From the NCBI RefSeq assembly GCF_026094475.1, contig NZ_JAPELL010000001.1, positions 1,388,326 through 1,452,325 of the forward strand: a DNA stretch of 64,000 bases, read 5' to 3'. Shown piece after piece: positions 6,057 through 15,411 of this stretch. Position 1 is the stretch's first letter. The number at the start of each line of letters is the position of its first letter. The position numbers and the translations under genes are program-made. This DNA is from Homoserinimonas sedimenticola (GTDB lineage: Bacteria > Actinomycetota > Actinomycetes > Actinomycetales > Microbacteriaceae). The notes under the pieces were generated by a model, which saw only the letters and a program-made list of their open reading frames with translations, did no database searches and was not told the origin of the DNA.

Positions 6057-8276
6057 TCATTCCACTGCGGAGGGCGCCAGCCAGTCCCGTTCGAGCTCTG
6101 CGGCGGGGAGGGGCCGAGCGAAGTAGTAGCCCTGAGCGCGATCGCAGCCGAGCTCCCGCAGGGCATCGAGCTGGGCATCCGTCTCTACGCCCTCGGCCAC
6201 GACCCGCAGCTCGAGGCCGCGCGCGAAACCGATGATGCCCGCGACCATCTGGCGACCGCCATCCATGACCTGCCCCGTGAAGGAACGGTCGATCTTGATC
6301 TCCCCGACCGGCATGTTGCTGAGCTGCGTGAGCGAGGAGTACCCGGTGCCGAAGTCGTCGACCGACACGGTGATCCCCAGGTCGACGAGTCGCCGCAGCT
6401 GAGCCTGCGCGAGGCTGCCGTCGGGCACGACCCTCGACTCCGTCACCTCGAGCGTCAGCTGCTCGGGGGCGAGGCCCGCCTCCGCAAGGATGCGCGTGAC
6501 GCTGTCGGCGAAGTCGGGATCCTCCAGCTGGTGCGCGGCCACATTCACGGACACCTCGAGCGGATGCCCCGCCGCCGTCCAGCGGGCCACGTCGGCACAG
6601 CTTGTCTCCAGTACGCATCGCCCGATCTCGCGGATCATGCCGTTGTACTCGGCGAGGGGGATGAAGCGTACGGGGCTGATGAGCCCGAGCGTTGGATGGT
6701 TCCATCGCACGAGCGCCTCGACCCCGACGAGTGCGCGACCAGGCAGGCTCAGCTGGGGCTGGTAGTACACCTCGATCTGACCTTCTGCGACGGCGCTGCG
6801 CAGATCTGTGTCGAGGCGCGACTCCTCCGCGGGGTCGATGTTCGCAAGCTGGCGACTACCGCGGCGCAGCGCCAGGTCGGACTCCGCGAGCGAGAGCAGG
6901 CGCTGCGCCATCGTCACGCCGCCGTCCCCGGCGAGGAGGGCCACGTCGCTGCTGAGGCAGGCACCCGCCGAAAGGCTCAGGTACACCGTGTCGCCCGATA
7001 CGTCGAAGGGGAGGGAGAAGGCGTCCCGCAGCGCCGCAAGGGCAGCCTCCGCGTCATCCGCGTGGCCCCGCAGCATCGCGGCAAAGTGGTCGCCGCCGAC
7101 GCGCGCCACGTATGCGTCGTCGCCGAGGGCGGTGACGATCCGGGCAGCGACTTCGCGCAACATCCCATCGACGACGCCGCTGGGGTAGGCATCCCCCACC
7201 CGCTTGAAGCGGTCGATGTCGCTAGCCACGACGATGACGTCGTCGCCGCCCGACTGCGCGAGACCCTCGAGGGCTGCGGCGATCTGCTCGTCGAGCATCT
7301 GTCGGTTCGGCAGACGCGTGACGGGGTCATGGCGCGAACTCCACTCGATGGCCTGCTGCAGGCGGGTCTGGTCGAGGGCGACGCCCGCCAGGCCCGCCAG
7401 TCCGGTCATCCGGTCGAGCAGCGTGTTGCCGAGCTCGACGGGCGGGGGCGTCTGCGACCAGACGCCGCCCACGATCCCAAGGAAGCGACCGCCCACCTCG
7501 ACGGGGGTGACAGCGAGAGCGTTCATGCTCAGGCTCTGCATGAGCGCGCGCATCCAGTCGGTGGATGCCTCGACGTGCAGTGCAGGGAGCCCGGAATCCA
7601 TGATCGCCGCGAGGTCGGGGGCCTCCTCCCTCGACCCGAGCCACCCGCTCACGGCCGCACTCGTCGCACCGTCCCAGCCGTTCATGGCGGCGACAACGAA
7701 ACCCTGCCTGCCCTCGTCCCAGAAGAGCACGGCGGATCGGTCCGCACCCCACACGACGGGCACGGCGTCGGCGATGATCTGCGCCACATCGCGTCCCTCG
7801 TGCAGCCGGCTCAGGTCCCGGGCGACGCTCAGCATCATCTCGGTCGTGGCGTGCTCGTTCTCGATCGCGGCACGCTGTGCCACGAACTTGCTGATGTCTC
7901 GCTGCATGCTCACGTAGTGCGTCACCCGGCCGTCGCGCACAACGGGGGCGATGGAGAGGCCGTTCCAATAGAGCGTGCCGTCCTTGCGGTAGTTGAGCAC
8001 TTCGCCGACGAAGCGCTCATTCGCGGCGACGGCGTCTCGCATCGCGGCGACCAGTTCCGGCTGGGTCTTCGGGCCCTGCATCATGCGGCAGGTGGAACCG
8101 AGCAGTTCCTGCCGCGAATAGCCAGTCATCCGGCAGATGGCGTCATTGACCGCGACAATGCGCTGCTCGGCGTCGGTGACGAGGATGCCGTCCTCGAGTG
8201 AATGCGTCGACCGCACGATGAGGTCGAGGTCGATCTGGCCGTCGGCAACCCACATCTGGTCGTCAGTCACCGCCAC
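6057..8276 (-). CDS. LOV-GAF-GGDEF(degenerate)-EAL c-di-GMP phosphodiesterase
   Basis: 739 aa, no membrane helix. Residues about 25-132 are a PAS domain of LOV type: GSTCRMMQG has the photoactive-type Cys at 63, with R64, Q67, N95 (in NYRKDG), N105 (in YWN) and Q125 at the flavin-contacting positions; only the usual Asn before the Cys is Thr. Residues about 145-300 resemble a GAF domain. The GGDEF domain (about 315-480) has GGDHF at 394-398 and lacks the usual GH..GD loop, so cyclase activity is doubtful. The EAL domain (about 490-730) keeps E520-A-L, N578, E610, DDFGTGYSSL, K661, E695 and Q715, so it should hydrolyse c-di-GMP to pGpG. The start overlaps the upstream Nudix stop by 14 bp, placing it in the tad operon. 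Light regulation is inference. Confidence 0.9.
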   Translation of the reverse strand: MAVTDDQMWVADGQIDLDLIVRSTHSLEDGILVTDAEQRIVAVNDAICRMTGYSRQELLGSTCRMMQGPKTQPELVAAMRDAVAANERFVGEVLNYRKDGTLYWNGLSIAPVVRDGRVTHYVSMQRDISKFVAQRAAIENEHATTEMMLSVARDLSRLHEGRDVAQIIADAVPVVWGADRSAVLFWDEGRQGFVVAAMNGWDGATSAAVSGWLGSREEAPDLAAIMDSGLPALHVEASTDWMRALMQSLSMNALAVTPVEVGGRFLGIVGGVWSQTPPPVELGNTLLDRMTGLAGLAGVALDQTRLQQAIEWSSRHDPVTRLPNRQMLDEQIAAALEGLAQSGGDDVIVVASDIDRFKRVGDAYPSGVVDGMLREVAARIVTALGDDAYVARVGGDHFAAMLRGHADDAEAALAALRDAFSLPFDVSGDTVYLSLSAGACLSSDVALLAGDGGVTMAQRLLSLAESDLALRRGSRQLANIDPAEESRLDTDLRSAVAEGQIEVYYQPQLSLPGRALVGVEALVRWNHPTLGLISPVRFIPLAEYNGMIREIGRCVLETSCADVARWTAAGHPLEVSVNVAAHQLEDPDFADSVTRILAEAGLAPEQLTLEVTESRVVPDGSLAQAQLRRLVDLGITVSVDDFGTGYSSLTQLSNMPVGEIKIDRSFTGQVMDGGRQMVAGIIGFARGLELRVVAEGVETDAQLDALRELGCDRAQGYYFARPLPAAELERDWLAPSAVE

Positions 8277-8736
8277 CTCCCCTCTGTGCGGGGATCGCCG
8301 GGAAGACGTGTTCGCGGGTCAGCGGCGCGATCACCGCGTCACCCGTGTCGCGAGGGTCGAACCAGCGCGCCTCCTCGATCTCGGCGGCAACCGCCACCGG
8401 GGCATCCGTCACAAGCGTGAAGACCTCGCAGTCCACCGTCCACCCCGGCTCGTTGGCCGCATCCGCCGTGAAGTGCCCCAGATGCCCGAGGTCGCTCTCG
8501 TCGACGCGCAGCGTGAGCTCCTCCGCGAGCTCACGCACGATCGCCTGCCTGGCCGTCTCCCCCGGCTCGATCTTGCCGCCCGGCTGCATGAAGGCGTGGG
8601 TGCCGCGTTTGCGCACGAGCAGCGCGCGGCCTTCGAGGTCGAGCACGAGGGCAGCCGCGAGAGTGAAGACTCCGCCGGATGCTGCGGCACGGGCATCCGC
8701 CGGGTGCTCGGCGGCGCGACCGAGGGGCACGCTCAC
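8263..8736 (-). CDS. Nudix hydrolase
   Basis: 157 aa from a GTG start (VSVPLGRAAE). The Nudix box is GGKIEPGETARQAIVRELAE followed by E, matching GX5EX7REUXEE, with the final Gly replaced by Thr; the catalytic glutamates are present. Preceded by VRKRGTHAFMQPGG. Nudix enzymes cleave nucleoside diphosphates linked to another group; the substrate cannot be told. The GTG at 8736 overlaps the tadC stop as GTGA, so translation is probably coupled; a longer frame to 8802 would overlap tadC by 70 bp and is rejected. Its presence between pilus genes and a c-di-GMP enzyme is unusual. Confidence 0.88.
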   Translation of the reverse strand: MSVPLGRAAEHPADARAAASGGVFTLAAALVLDLEGRALLVRKRGTHAFMQPGGKIEPGETARQAIVRELAEELTLRVDESDLGHLGHFTADAANEPGWTVDCEVFTLVTDAPVAVAAEIEEARWFDPRDTGDAVIAPLTREHVFPAIPAQRGGGGD

Positions 8737-9608
8737 AGTCCTCCCAACGCGTTGATGAGCACGGGCCCCAGGATCATGATGAAGAGGACCGGCATGAGGC
8801 ACAGCATAAGCGGGAAGGTCACCTTGACCGGGATCGTCTGCGCCTGTTCCTCGAGGCGCTGGCGCCGACGCATCCGCACCTCGGCGGACTGCTGGCGCAG
8901 CACGCCCGCGATGGGCACTCCGTAGGCGTCCGCCTGGATGATGGCGCGCACGAAACGGTCGAGATCGGGCAGGTCGACCCTGTCGGCGAGAGCACGGTAC
9001 GCCTCGCGACGGGTGACCCCCAGCTGCAGCGACTGCAGGGTGCGGGCGAGCTCGTCGTTGAGCGGACCGCGGCCGTTGCGGACGATGCGCACGAGGGCGG
9101 CCTCGAAGCCCAGGCCGGCCTCGACGGCGATCGTGAGCTGGTCGAGGGTGTCGGCGAGCGCCGCGTCGATCACCTTACGGCGGTCACCCGCACGGCCCTG
9201 CAGGTAGATCTCGGGCGCGAACCAGGCGAGCACCGCGATGGCGAGGCCGATGATCCAGCCGAGCGGGGAGCGCGTTGCGAAACCGATGAGGAGCGCGAGG
9301 AGGAGTCCGAACGCCGCGAGCACGAACTTGAGCGTCACGGCCGTCGTCACGACGGAGGGCGGGCGCCCCGCCGCCTCGGCATAGCGGGCGAGACGGGCGA
9401 CGGTCGCGGCGGGCAGCCGGCTCTCCGTCGCACCGGGTCGCGCTCCCCGCGCGACCTCCTCCCGCGGACCGGTCGGCACGATGCCGCGCTCGAGATTGCC
9501 GCGCGCGGCCGACCCCTGACCCGCCCCGAGCAGCACCCAGAGAAGCCCGAAGAGCCCGAGCGCGAGAGCGGCGACGCCGAGAAGAAGCACGGATGTCTCG
9601 CCCATCAC
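8733..9608 (-). CDS. tadC: Tad/Flp pilus inner-membrane platform protein TadC
   Basis: 291 aa of the type II secretion F family. An N-terminal membrane segment (about 6-28), a pair at about 88-130, then the cytoplasmic F domain with DTLDQLTIAVEAGLGFEAAL and ADAYGVPIAGVLRQQ, and a C-terminal membrane segment with MLCLMPVLFIMILGP. With TadB it forms the platform on which the TadA ATPase drives pilin polymerisation. The start overlaps the tadB stop as ATGA. Confidence 0.9.
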   Translation of the reverse strand: MMGETSVLLLGVAALALGLFGLLWVLLGAGQGSAARGNLERGIVPTGPREEVARGARPGATESRLPAATVARLARYAEAAGRPPSVVTTAVTLKFVLAAFGLLLALLIGFATRSPLGWIIGLAIAVLAWFAPEIYLQGRAGDRRKVIDAALADTLDQLTIAVEAGLGFEAALVRIVRNGRGPLNDELARTLQSLQLGVTRREAYRALADRVDLPDLDRFVRAIIQADAYGVPIAGVLRQQSAEVRMRRRQRLEEQAQTIPVKVTFPLMLCLMPVLFIMILGPVLINALGGL

Positions 9609-10522
9609 ACCTCCAGGGTCACGAGTTTGCGGATCCAGAGCCCGCCCGCGATGAAGAGGAGCAGGGAGATGACGATGAGCACCCAGCCGATCGGCGTGCT
9701 GAACATGGGGGCGAGGAACTGCGGGTTGACGAGAGCGAGGATGCCCGTGACGGCGGGGGGCAGCGCGACGAGGACGAGTGCGGAGAGCCGCCCGTCGGCG
9801 CTCAGCGAGCGGATCTGGCGACGCATCTGGTTGCGATCGCGCAGGGTGTCTCCCACCTGGTCGAGCACTTCGGCGAGATTGCCGCCGACCTCCCGATGGA
9901 TCGCGACCGCCTGGCTCACCCAGGCGAAATCGGCGCTGCGCATCCGCTCGGCGACCGCATCGAGGGCGAGCCCCACATCGGCCCCGACCCGAATCTCGTT
10001 GACGGCTCGCACGAACTGTCGCGCGCTCGGCTGAGCCGCCTCCTCAGCGACGGTGTCGAGCGCCTTGAGCAGGCTGTTGCCGGCGCGCAGCGAGCTCGCC
10101 ATGAGTTGCAGGGTGTCGACCAATTGGTCCTCGAAGCGGCGGCGTAGCGCGTCGGCGCGGGAGCGCAGAAGCACGCGGGCCACCAGCGGCGCGACGACAA
10201 GCGCGAGGAAGCCGAGAAACGGGGTCACGAGCACGCCGATCACCAGCGCAAGCACCACACCGCCCACGACAGTGAGGAGCACGACGCGGCCGGGAGTGAG
10301 GGTCCCCGCGCCGAGGTCGAGGTCGCGCGCGATCGCCGCCCGCAGGCCCACGGGGGTCATCCCTTCAGCGGCGCGCTCGAGGCGGGCGAGCGGGGATGCG
10401 GCACGGGCATCCGCGGGGTCATCGCTGGCAAGCGGGCGGCGGATGCGCGGCGGGAGCACGACACCCAGCAGCAGGATCACGAGCGACGCCGCAATCAGGG
10501 CGGCGCCCAGCACGAGCTGCAT
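9605..10522 (-). CDS. tadB: Tad/Flp pilus inner-membrane platform protein TadB
   Basis: 305 aa, type II secretion F family. N-terminal membrane segment, a pair at about 82-122, then the F domain with FEDQLVDTLQLMASSLRAGN and AIHREVGGNLAEVLDQV, and two C-terminal membrane segments. Partner of TadC. One base is shared with the tadA stop region, so the two genes are tightly coupled. Confidence 0.9.
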   Translation of the reverse strand: MQLVLGAALIAASLVILLLGVVLPPRIRRPLASDDPADARAASPLARLERAAEGMTPVGLRAAIARDLDLGAGTLTPGRVVLLTVVGGVVLALVIGVLVTPFLGFLALVVAPLVARVLLRSRADALRRRFEDQLVDTLQLMASSLRAGNSLLKALDTVAEEAAQPSARQFVRAVNEIRVGADVGLALDAVAERMRSADFAWVSQAVAIHREVGGNLAEVLDQVGDTLRDRNQMRRQIRSLSADGRLSALVLVALPPAVTGILALVNPQFLAPMFSTPIGWVLIVISLLLFIAGGLWIRKLVTLEV

Positions 10523-11916
10523 CAGCCCCCTCCCGCCACGAACAGCTCGGGCGGCACATCGATGCCGAGTTCGCGGAAGCGCTCCTCGAATCGCGGGCGC
10601 AGGCCCGTGGGGCGGATGCGGCCGAGGACCCGACCTTCCGCGTCCACGCCGGCGCTTCTGTCGAAGGCGAAGGCGTCCTGAAGCGTGATGCGGTCACCCT
10701 CGATGCCCATGACCTCGGTCAGGTTGGTGACGCGGCGACTGCCGTCGCGCAGACGCGAGATCTGCACGATGACGTCGACCGAGGAGGCGATCTGGTCGCG
10801 GATGGCCCGCAGCGGCAGGTCGAGGCCTGCCATGAGCACCATGGTCTCGAGGCGGGAGAGCGCATCGCGGGGGGAGTTCGCGTGGAGGGTCGAGATGGAG
10901 CCGTCGTGACCCGTGTTCATCGCCTGGAGCATGTCGAGGCTCTCCCCGCCGCGCACCTCGCCCACGATGATGCGGTCGGGGCGCATCCGCAGCGAGTTGC
11001 GCACGAGGTCGCGAATCGTGATCTCACCGCGGCCCTCGATGTTGGCGGGGCGGCTCTCGAGCCGCACGACGTGGGGCTGCTGCAGTTGCAGCTCGACGGC
11101 GTCCTCGATCGTCACGATGCGCTCATCCGCCGGGATGAAGGAGGAGAGCACGTTGAGCAGGGTCGTCTTGCCGGTGCCGGTTCCCCCCGAGACCAGGATG
11201 TTGAGCCGAGCACGCACGGCCGCATCGAGCACGGTGGCAAGCTGGGGAGTGAGGGTGCCGAAGCCGATCAGATCCTGCACCTGGAAGGGGTCGCGGGAGA
11301 ACTTGCGAATCGTGAGGGTCGAGCCGTCCACCGCGAGGGGCGGGATGATCGCGTTGACGCGGGACCCGTCGGGCAGGCGGGCGTCGACGAGCGGCGACGA
11401 CTCGTCGATGCGGCGGCCCACGCGCAGCACGATGCGCTCGATGATGTTGCGCAGGTGCTGCTCGGAGGCGAAGCGCACGGGGCTGCGGTCAAGCCGGCCG
11501 AGCCGTTCGACATAGATCTGGTTGGGGCCGTTGACCATGATCTCGGTGACGGCATCGTCGTCGAGGAAGCGCTGGAGCGGTCCGAAGCCCAGCACATCGT
11601 CGATGACCTCCTGATTGAGCCGGGCGCGCTCTTCAGAAGTGAGGGGCAGCTCCTCGGCCGCGACGATGTCGGCGAGCTCCCGGCGTACAAGGTCGTGCAA
11701 CTGCTCCTGGCTGAGCGTCGTGTCGGTCATGCGCGAGCCGAGGTTCACGAAAAGCGCCTGCGTCGCCCGCCCCTTGAGCTTGCCGAGCGCCTCGCGCGGG
11801 GGCGGCAGGGCACCGGATGCTGCGGCTCGGGCAGCGGGCCGGGCAACGGGCTGCTCTGCCTGGGGTGCCGGGGTCTCCTTTGCGCGGGCGGCGGCGAGCC
11901 GATCGGCGAGACTCAC
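10522..11916 (-). CDS. tadA: Tad/Flp pilus assembly ATPase TadA (CpaF)
   Basis: 464 aa hexameric secretion ATPase family. Walker A GGTGTGKT at 244-251, Walker B IIVGE at about 316-320, and the His box around [15 protein letters not shown]; the CpaF-specific [18 protein letters not shown] lies at about 125-142. Residues 1-55 are a Pro/Ala-rich leader. It powers Flp pilus extension and probably retraction at the cytoplasmic face. Start overlaps the cpaE stop as ATGA. Confidence 0.94.
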   Translation of the reverse strand: MSLADRLAAARAKETPAPQAEQPVARPAARAAASGALPPPREALGKLKGRATQALFVNLGSRMTDTTLSQEQLHDLVRRELADIVAAEELPLTSEERARLNQEVIDDVLGFGPLQRFLDDDAVTEIMVNGPNQIYVERLGRLDRSPVRFASEQHLRNIIERIVLRVGRRIDESSPLVDARLPDGSRVNAIIPPLAVDGSTLTIRKFSRDPFQVQDLIGFGTLTPQLATVLDAAVRARLNILVSGGTGTGKTTLLNVLSSFIPADERIVTIEDAVELQLQQPHVVRLESRPANIEGRGEITIRDLVRNSLRMRPDRIIVGEVRGGESLDMLQAMNTGHDGSISTLHANSPRDALSRLETMVLMAGLDLPLRAIRDQIASSVDVIVQISRLRDGSRRVTNLTEVMGIEGDRITLQDAFAFDRSAGVDAEGRVLGRIRPTGLRPRFEERFRELGIDVPPELFVAGGG

Positions 11917-13079
11917 GATGCGCCTCCCGCCCCCGCCCGGACGCGTTCGACGAGCCCGAGGAGCGCCTTCGCGATGCGGCCGCGCCGCGTCGAACGCAGG
12001 AGCGGCACGCCCTCGTTTGTGGCAAGCCGGAGCGAGCGGTGCGCGGGGATGACGACGTCGACGTCGCGACCGAGGGCCTTCTCGGCGTCGGCCACGCTCA
12101 GCCCGCCGCGGGGGTCGACGTTGTTGAGCACAAGGTGTTCCCGCCGAGGCCGAAGCCCCAACTCGCCGAGGATGTCGAGCTCCTTGCGCAGCCCTCGGAT
12201 GCTCGGCACGTCGAGCCCGCAGACGAGCACGCCGTCGCTTGCGAGCTCGAGGGCCGCGAGGGTGTGCTCGGCGAGGCCCGGCGGCGTGTCGATCACGACG
12301 TGGCGGTATTCCTGCGCGAGCTGCTGCACAAGGTGCGCGACGTGCTCACCGGTGATGCCCCCCGCATCCTCGGGGCGTTCTGGGGCGCAGATCGCAAAGA
12401 GCCCGCTCTCGTGCTCCGTCACAAAGGACTTGAGCACCATGGTGTCGTTGCGGGCGGGCCCGAAGACGACATCCTGCAGCCATCGGTCGGGCGTGAGCCG
12501 GAGTGCATTGGCGACATCTCCGAACTCCAGGTCGATGTCGACGATCACCGTCGGCGCCTGTGCCGCAAGCCCGACCGCGAGGTTTGTGGCGACCGTGGTC
12601 TTGCCGCTCCCGCCCTTCGAGGAGAGCACGACGACCACCTGCGAGCTCGGCCCCGCGGATGCCTCGGGCGCCTGCTCCTCGCTGGCACTCTGGTGTGCGC
12701 GTGCCGCCTCATGCGCCGTCGCGATCGTCGCCGCCCAGTCCTCGGCAGACTCGGCGGGGTCGAGGAGATCGCGGATGCCCGCGCGCATCGCCGCACGGAG
12801 GGTCGCGGCATCCGCCCCGCTCACGAGCAGAAGGGCAACCCCGGGCCAGCTGGCGTCGATCTGCGCCGCGAGGGCGAAGGTGCCCTGCTCGAGAGTGTCG
12901 GGGCCAAGGATCACGGTCTCGGGTCGACGGCCCCGGATGGGCGTCGTGATGAGCGCGCCGCCGTCGGCCGCGACCTCCGCGAGGCTCCACCGCTCCAACT
13001 GGCCGGCCTCGGAGCCGAGGGCGGTGGCGAGCCGCTCTGCCGTCTCGTCGCTGTCACTGATCAGGAGATAGCTCTTCAC
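11913..13079 (-). CDS. cpaE: CpaE/TadZ-like pilus localisation ATPase
   Basis: 388 aa from GTG (VKSYLLISDSDETAERL). An N-terminal receiver-like region (about 1-125) is followed by a MinD/ParA-type ATPase with the deviant Walker A KGGSGKTT and the Walker A-prime region VIVDIDLEFGDVANAL. CpaE/TadZ proteins place Tad pilus machines in the cell. The GTG overlaps the cpaB stop as GTGA; a longer frame to 13157 runs into cpaB and is rejected. Confidence 0.88.
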   Translation of the reverse strand: MKSYLLISDSDETAERLATALGSEAGQLERWSLAEVAADGGALITTPIRGRRPETVILGPDTLEQGTFALAAQIDASWPGVALLLVSGADAATLRAAMRAGIRDLLDPAESAEDWAATIATAHEAARAHQSASEEQAPEASAGPSSQVVVVLSSKGGSGKTTVATNLAVGLAAQAPTVIVDIDLEFGDVANALRLTPDRWLQDVVFGPARNDTMVLKSFVTEHESGLFAICAPERPEDAGGITGEHVAHLVQQLAQEYRHVVIDTPPGLAEHTLAALELASDGVLVCGLDVPSIRGLRKELDILGELGLRPRREHLVLNNVDPRGGLSVADAEKALGRDVDVVIPAHRSLRLATNEGVPLLRSTRRGRIAKALLGLVERVRAGAGGAS

Positions 13080-13786
13080 TGCGCACCCTCCAGTTCCTCG
13101 CGCGTGAGCTCGCCCTCGAGGGGGTCGTCGAGATCGCGCGGCTGCTTGGTGAGCCACACGCTGCCGAACTCTCGTGCAAAGACGATGCTGCGCGCCTGCT
13201 CCGCCGTCACCGCCAGGGTGACGACGACGGTTGAGGCGGCGGCGACCTCGGCACCCTCCGCATCCGTCGTGATGCCGCCCTGCACGGCCGAGACCGGCAC
13301 GCCATCGATGAGCAGTTGCGAGGAGGGCCCCGCGTCTCCCGCGCCATCGGTGAAGGTCACGAAGAGACCCACCCGGTCGCCCGCCGCAAGATTGCCGCCG
13401 ACGGCATAGGCGGGGTCGAGCGGAATGCTCAGGAGCTGCAGGCCCTCCGCCTGCTCATCGCCTGTTGCCGAGACGAAGCGCCCCTCGAGCACTGTCTCGC
13501 CGGGGAGGAGGTCGACGGCGGCGACCGTGTCGCCGAGCTCTCCCACGTTGCGGACGGCCCCCTCGGGGATCGCGAGCGAGGGCAGCTCCTCGATCGCGAC
13601 GAGTCCCGCCAGCTCTCCCGCCGGCGTCCCCTCCGGCACGAGCTGCTGCACCACGAGCACGGGTTCCGTCGCAACGGTTTCGAGCGCCCGGCGCTCCGCG
13701 CTCGACGCGTAGCCGAACACGAGTGCCGCCCCGGCGACGGCGAGCAGCACCGCGAGGAGGGCGGCGACGAGTCGGTTCCTGAACAT
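13076..13786 (-). CDS. cpaB: Flp pilus assembly protein CpaB/RcpC
   Basis: 236 aa with one N-terminal membrane helix (LVAALLAVLLAVAGAALVFG) and an extracytoplasmic SAF-like domain with VLVVQQLVPEGTPAGEL and the second block DLLPGETVLEGRFVS. In Gram-negatives CpaB meets the secretin; no secretin is encoded here, as expected for a monoderm, so it may instead contact wall glycan. The short gap before it follows the tadG-like gene. Confidence 0.85.
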   Translation of the reverse strand: MFRNRLVAALLAVLLAVAGAALVFGYASSAERRALETVATEPVLVVQQLVPEGTPAGELAGLVAIEELPSLAIPEGAVRNVGELGDTVAAVDLLPGETVLEGRFVSATGDEQAEGLQLLSIPLDPAYAVGGNLAAGDRVGLFVTFTDGAGDAGPSSQLLIDGVPVSAVQGGITTDAEGAEVAAASTVVVTLAVTAEQARSIVFAREFGSVWLTKQPRDLDDPLEGELTREELEGAQ

Positions 13787-13795
13787 GGGGCCTCG

Positions 13796-14668
13796 CTAAT
13801 CGATGAGTCTTGCGGTGCCGGGCACGGTCGCCCCCGGCTCCCTGGTCACGTCGGGGTGGCTCGAATCGAGCGGATAGAAGGTGCCGCTCACTCCAGTGGA
13901 AGTGACCGAGTTCGGGTCCGGGTCAAACAGCGCAAAGCCGCTGATGCGGTAGCGGTCTGCGCCGAACAGGGAGTACTCGTAGTCATCCCACAGGGCCACG
14001 ACGATGCGCCCAGAGGGCAGGGAGCAGCCGCTCCCGAATCCTCGCGTGCCGTCGTCGCTCAGCCACTGCCCCGGCCTCACCGCCACCTTGTTGCAGTTGG
14101 TCGAGACCCGCACCAGCTGGCGTGCGGGGCTGAAGATCCAGCGGCACGAGGAGCTGTACGACGCGAGGCGCGCAGTCACCCGCACCTCGCGAAAGTCGCT
14201 CGGCACGATGCACTCCTCCACGAGAAAGGGGTAGACGGATGCCCCTGTCACCGCGCCACCCGTCGTCGTCGCCGCCGTCCACTCCGCCGTCGCCTCTCGC
14301 GTGAGCGTGGCATCCGTCAGCCCGAAGCTCGCCATGAGGGAGAAATCGACGTCCCGCGTTGCCGTCACAGTCACCTGGCGCGCGCTCGTCGACAGGGTGG
14401 CCGTGGCGGAGTCCGCGTCGTTGGCGGCGGCGAGACCGAGACCCGAGCCGGTCGCGCGGCAGCCCGTCGCGCTGCCGCGGGCGCAGTCGTTCGCGATCGC
14501 GAGAGCCGCGGCATCCGCTGCGATCTGCAGCTGCCCGTTGCGGGACTGCACGACGCCATAGTCGATGACAAGGGCCAGCATCGCGATCAGCACGACACTC
14601 ACGAGGCCGACCATGACGGCAGCAGCGCCCGATTCGTCCCCGCGCAGCCGCTGCAACGCCCGCCTCAC
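13796..14668 (-). CDS. TadG-like (Flp pseudopilin/TadE-family) membrane-anchored protein
   Basis: 290 aa from a GTG start (VRRALQRLRGDESGAAAV). After a short basic segment comes GDESGAAAVMVGLVSVVLIAMLALVIDYGV, a pilin-like membrane helix, and QLQIAADAAALAIAND, the usual Tad-like motif. The rest is an extracellular domain with several Cys residues (for example EECIVP, SSSCRW, NCNK, GSGCS). The GTG overlaps the tadE stop as GTGA. A longer frame upstream overlaps tadE and is rejected. Probably a minor pilus component. Confidence 0.82.
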   Translation of the reverse strand: MRRALQRLRGDESGAAAVMVGLVSVVLIAMLALVIDYGVVQSRNGQLQIAADAAALAIANDCARGSATGCRATGSGLGLAAANDADSATATLSTSARQVTVTATRDVDFSLMASFGLTDATLTREATAEWTAATTTGGAVTGASVYPFLVEECIVPSDFREVRVTARLASYSSSCRWIFSPARQLVRVSTNCNKVAVRPGQWLSDDGTRGFGSGCSLPSGRIVVALWDDYEYSLFGADRYRISGFALFDPDPNSVTSTGVSGTFYPLDSSHPDVTREPGATVPGTARLID

Positions 14669-15048
14669 GCGCCGCACCTCATGACGACCGTGGCCCCCAC
14701 CTCGACTCCGTCGGAGAAGAGCCCGGTGATGGACCCCGCCCGGTAGTCGACGACGCTCACCGTGACATCCGCTCCCGTCGAGCATGTCGCCGGCGTCACC
14801 CGCACATTCGCCGCGGTCAGGTCGGGAGTGAGGCCGGATGCCGCGGCCACGACCGTCGAACGGACCTCCGCCGCCGAGGCACCCAGTGCCGCCTCCCGCG
14901 CGCCCTCACGCACCGCGGCCGTCACCTGCAGCTGACTGTTGTAGATGATGCCGAACTCGACGATGGCGAAGACCATCATGAGGAGCACGGGCACGACGAG
15001 GGCGAATTCGACGGCGACAGCACCCCGCTCTGCACGGAACCTTCGCAT
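14665..15048 (-). CDS. tadE: TadE-like minor pilin
   Basis: 127 aa. MRRFRAERGAVAVEFALVVP is the TadE hallmark with Glu at the +5-type position, followed by a single membrane helix and NSQLQVTAAVREGAREAALG. The ATG at 15048 has GGAGGG four bases upstream; the in-frame GTG at 15060 lacks a ribosome site. Likely minor pseudopilin of the Flp system. Confidence 0.87.
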   Translation of the reverse strand: MRRFRAERGAVAVEFALVVPVLLMMVFAIVEFGIIYNSQLQVTAAVREGAREAALGASAAEVRSTVVAAASGLTPDLTAANVRVTPATCSTGADVTVSVVDYRAGSITGLFSDGVEVGATVVMRCGA

Positions 15049-15114
15049 CTCACCCTCCACGGTGGATAGACGAACGACCCGGCCCGCGCGGCCGAGTCCG
15101 AACGTCGCTCGCGC

Positions 15115-15318
15115 CTACGGGGTGGGGTCGTCGAGGTTATCGGGCAGCAGGTTGCTGAAGAACGCCGCGAGCTCGTCGCCGAAGATCCACACGGCGGCGA
15201 TCACGACGACCGCGATGACGCCCACGAGAATCGCGTACTCGACGGCACTTGCACCGCGCTCGTCACGGCCCAGCCGGTCGTCGATGAACTGCCGAAGGGT
15301 GATGAGGAATTTGGTCAT
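15115..15318 (-). CDS. flp: Flp/Fap-type major pilin
   Basis: 67 aa. A short basic leader MTKFLITLRQFIDDRLGRDE precedes RGASAVEYAILVGVIAVVVI, with the conserved Glu and Tyr of Flp pilins and a hydrophobic helix. A prepilin peptidase should cut before GASAVEY; none is encoded in the cluster. The ATG at 15318 has GGGAG six bases upstream. It is the first gene of the pilus operon, with its own promoter at 15351-15379. Confidence 0.9.
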   Translation of the reverse strand: MTKFLITLRQFIDDRLGRDERGASAVEYAILVGVIAVVVIAAVWIFGDELAAFFSNLLPDNLDDPTP

Positions 15319-15350
15319 GTGCGTCTCCCTGTCCTTTAACCAGTCCCGCC

Positions 15351-15379
15351 AGCGTAGATCGACAATGTGAGGCTGTGAA
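15351..15379 (-). promoter_or_regulatory. Promoter of the flp-tad operon
   Basis: On the minus strand TTCACA (15379-15374), a 17-bp spacer and TACGCT (15356-15351) lie about 33 bp before the flp ATG. Confidence 0.6.
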
Positions 15380-15411
15380 CAGGAAACGGGGTACGGAGCA
15401 GTCGAAAGGCA

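Noticed and set aside
6021-8201. 726-codon plus-strand frame
   Set aside because: Antisense to the LOV-GAF-GGDEF-EAL gene, which has full catalytic motifs.
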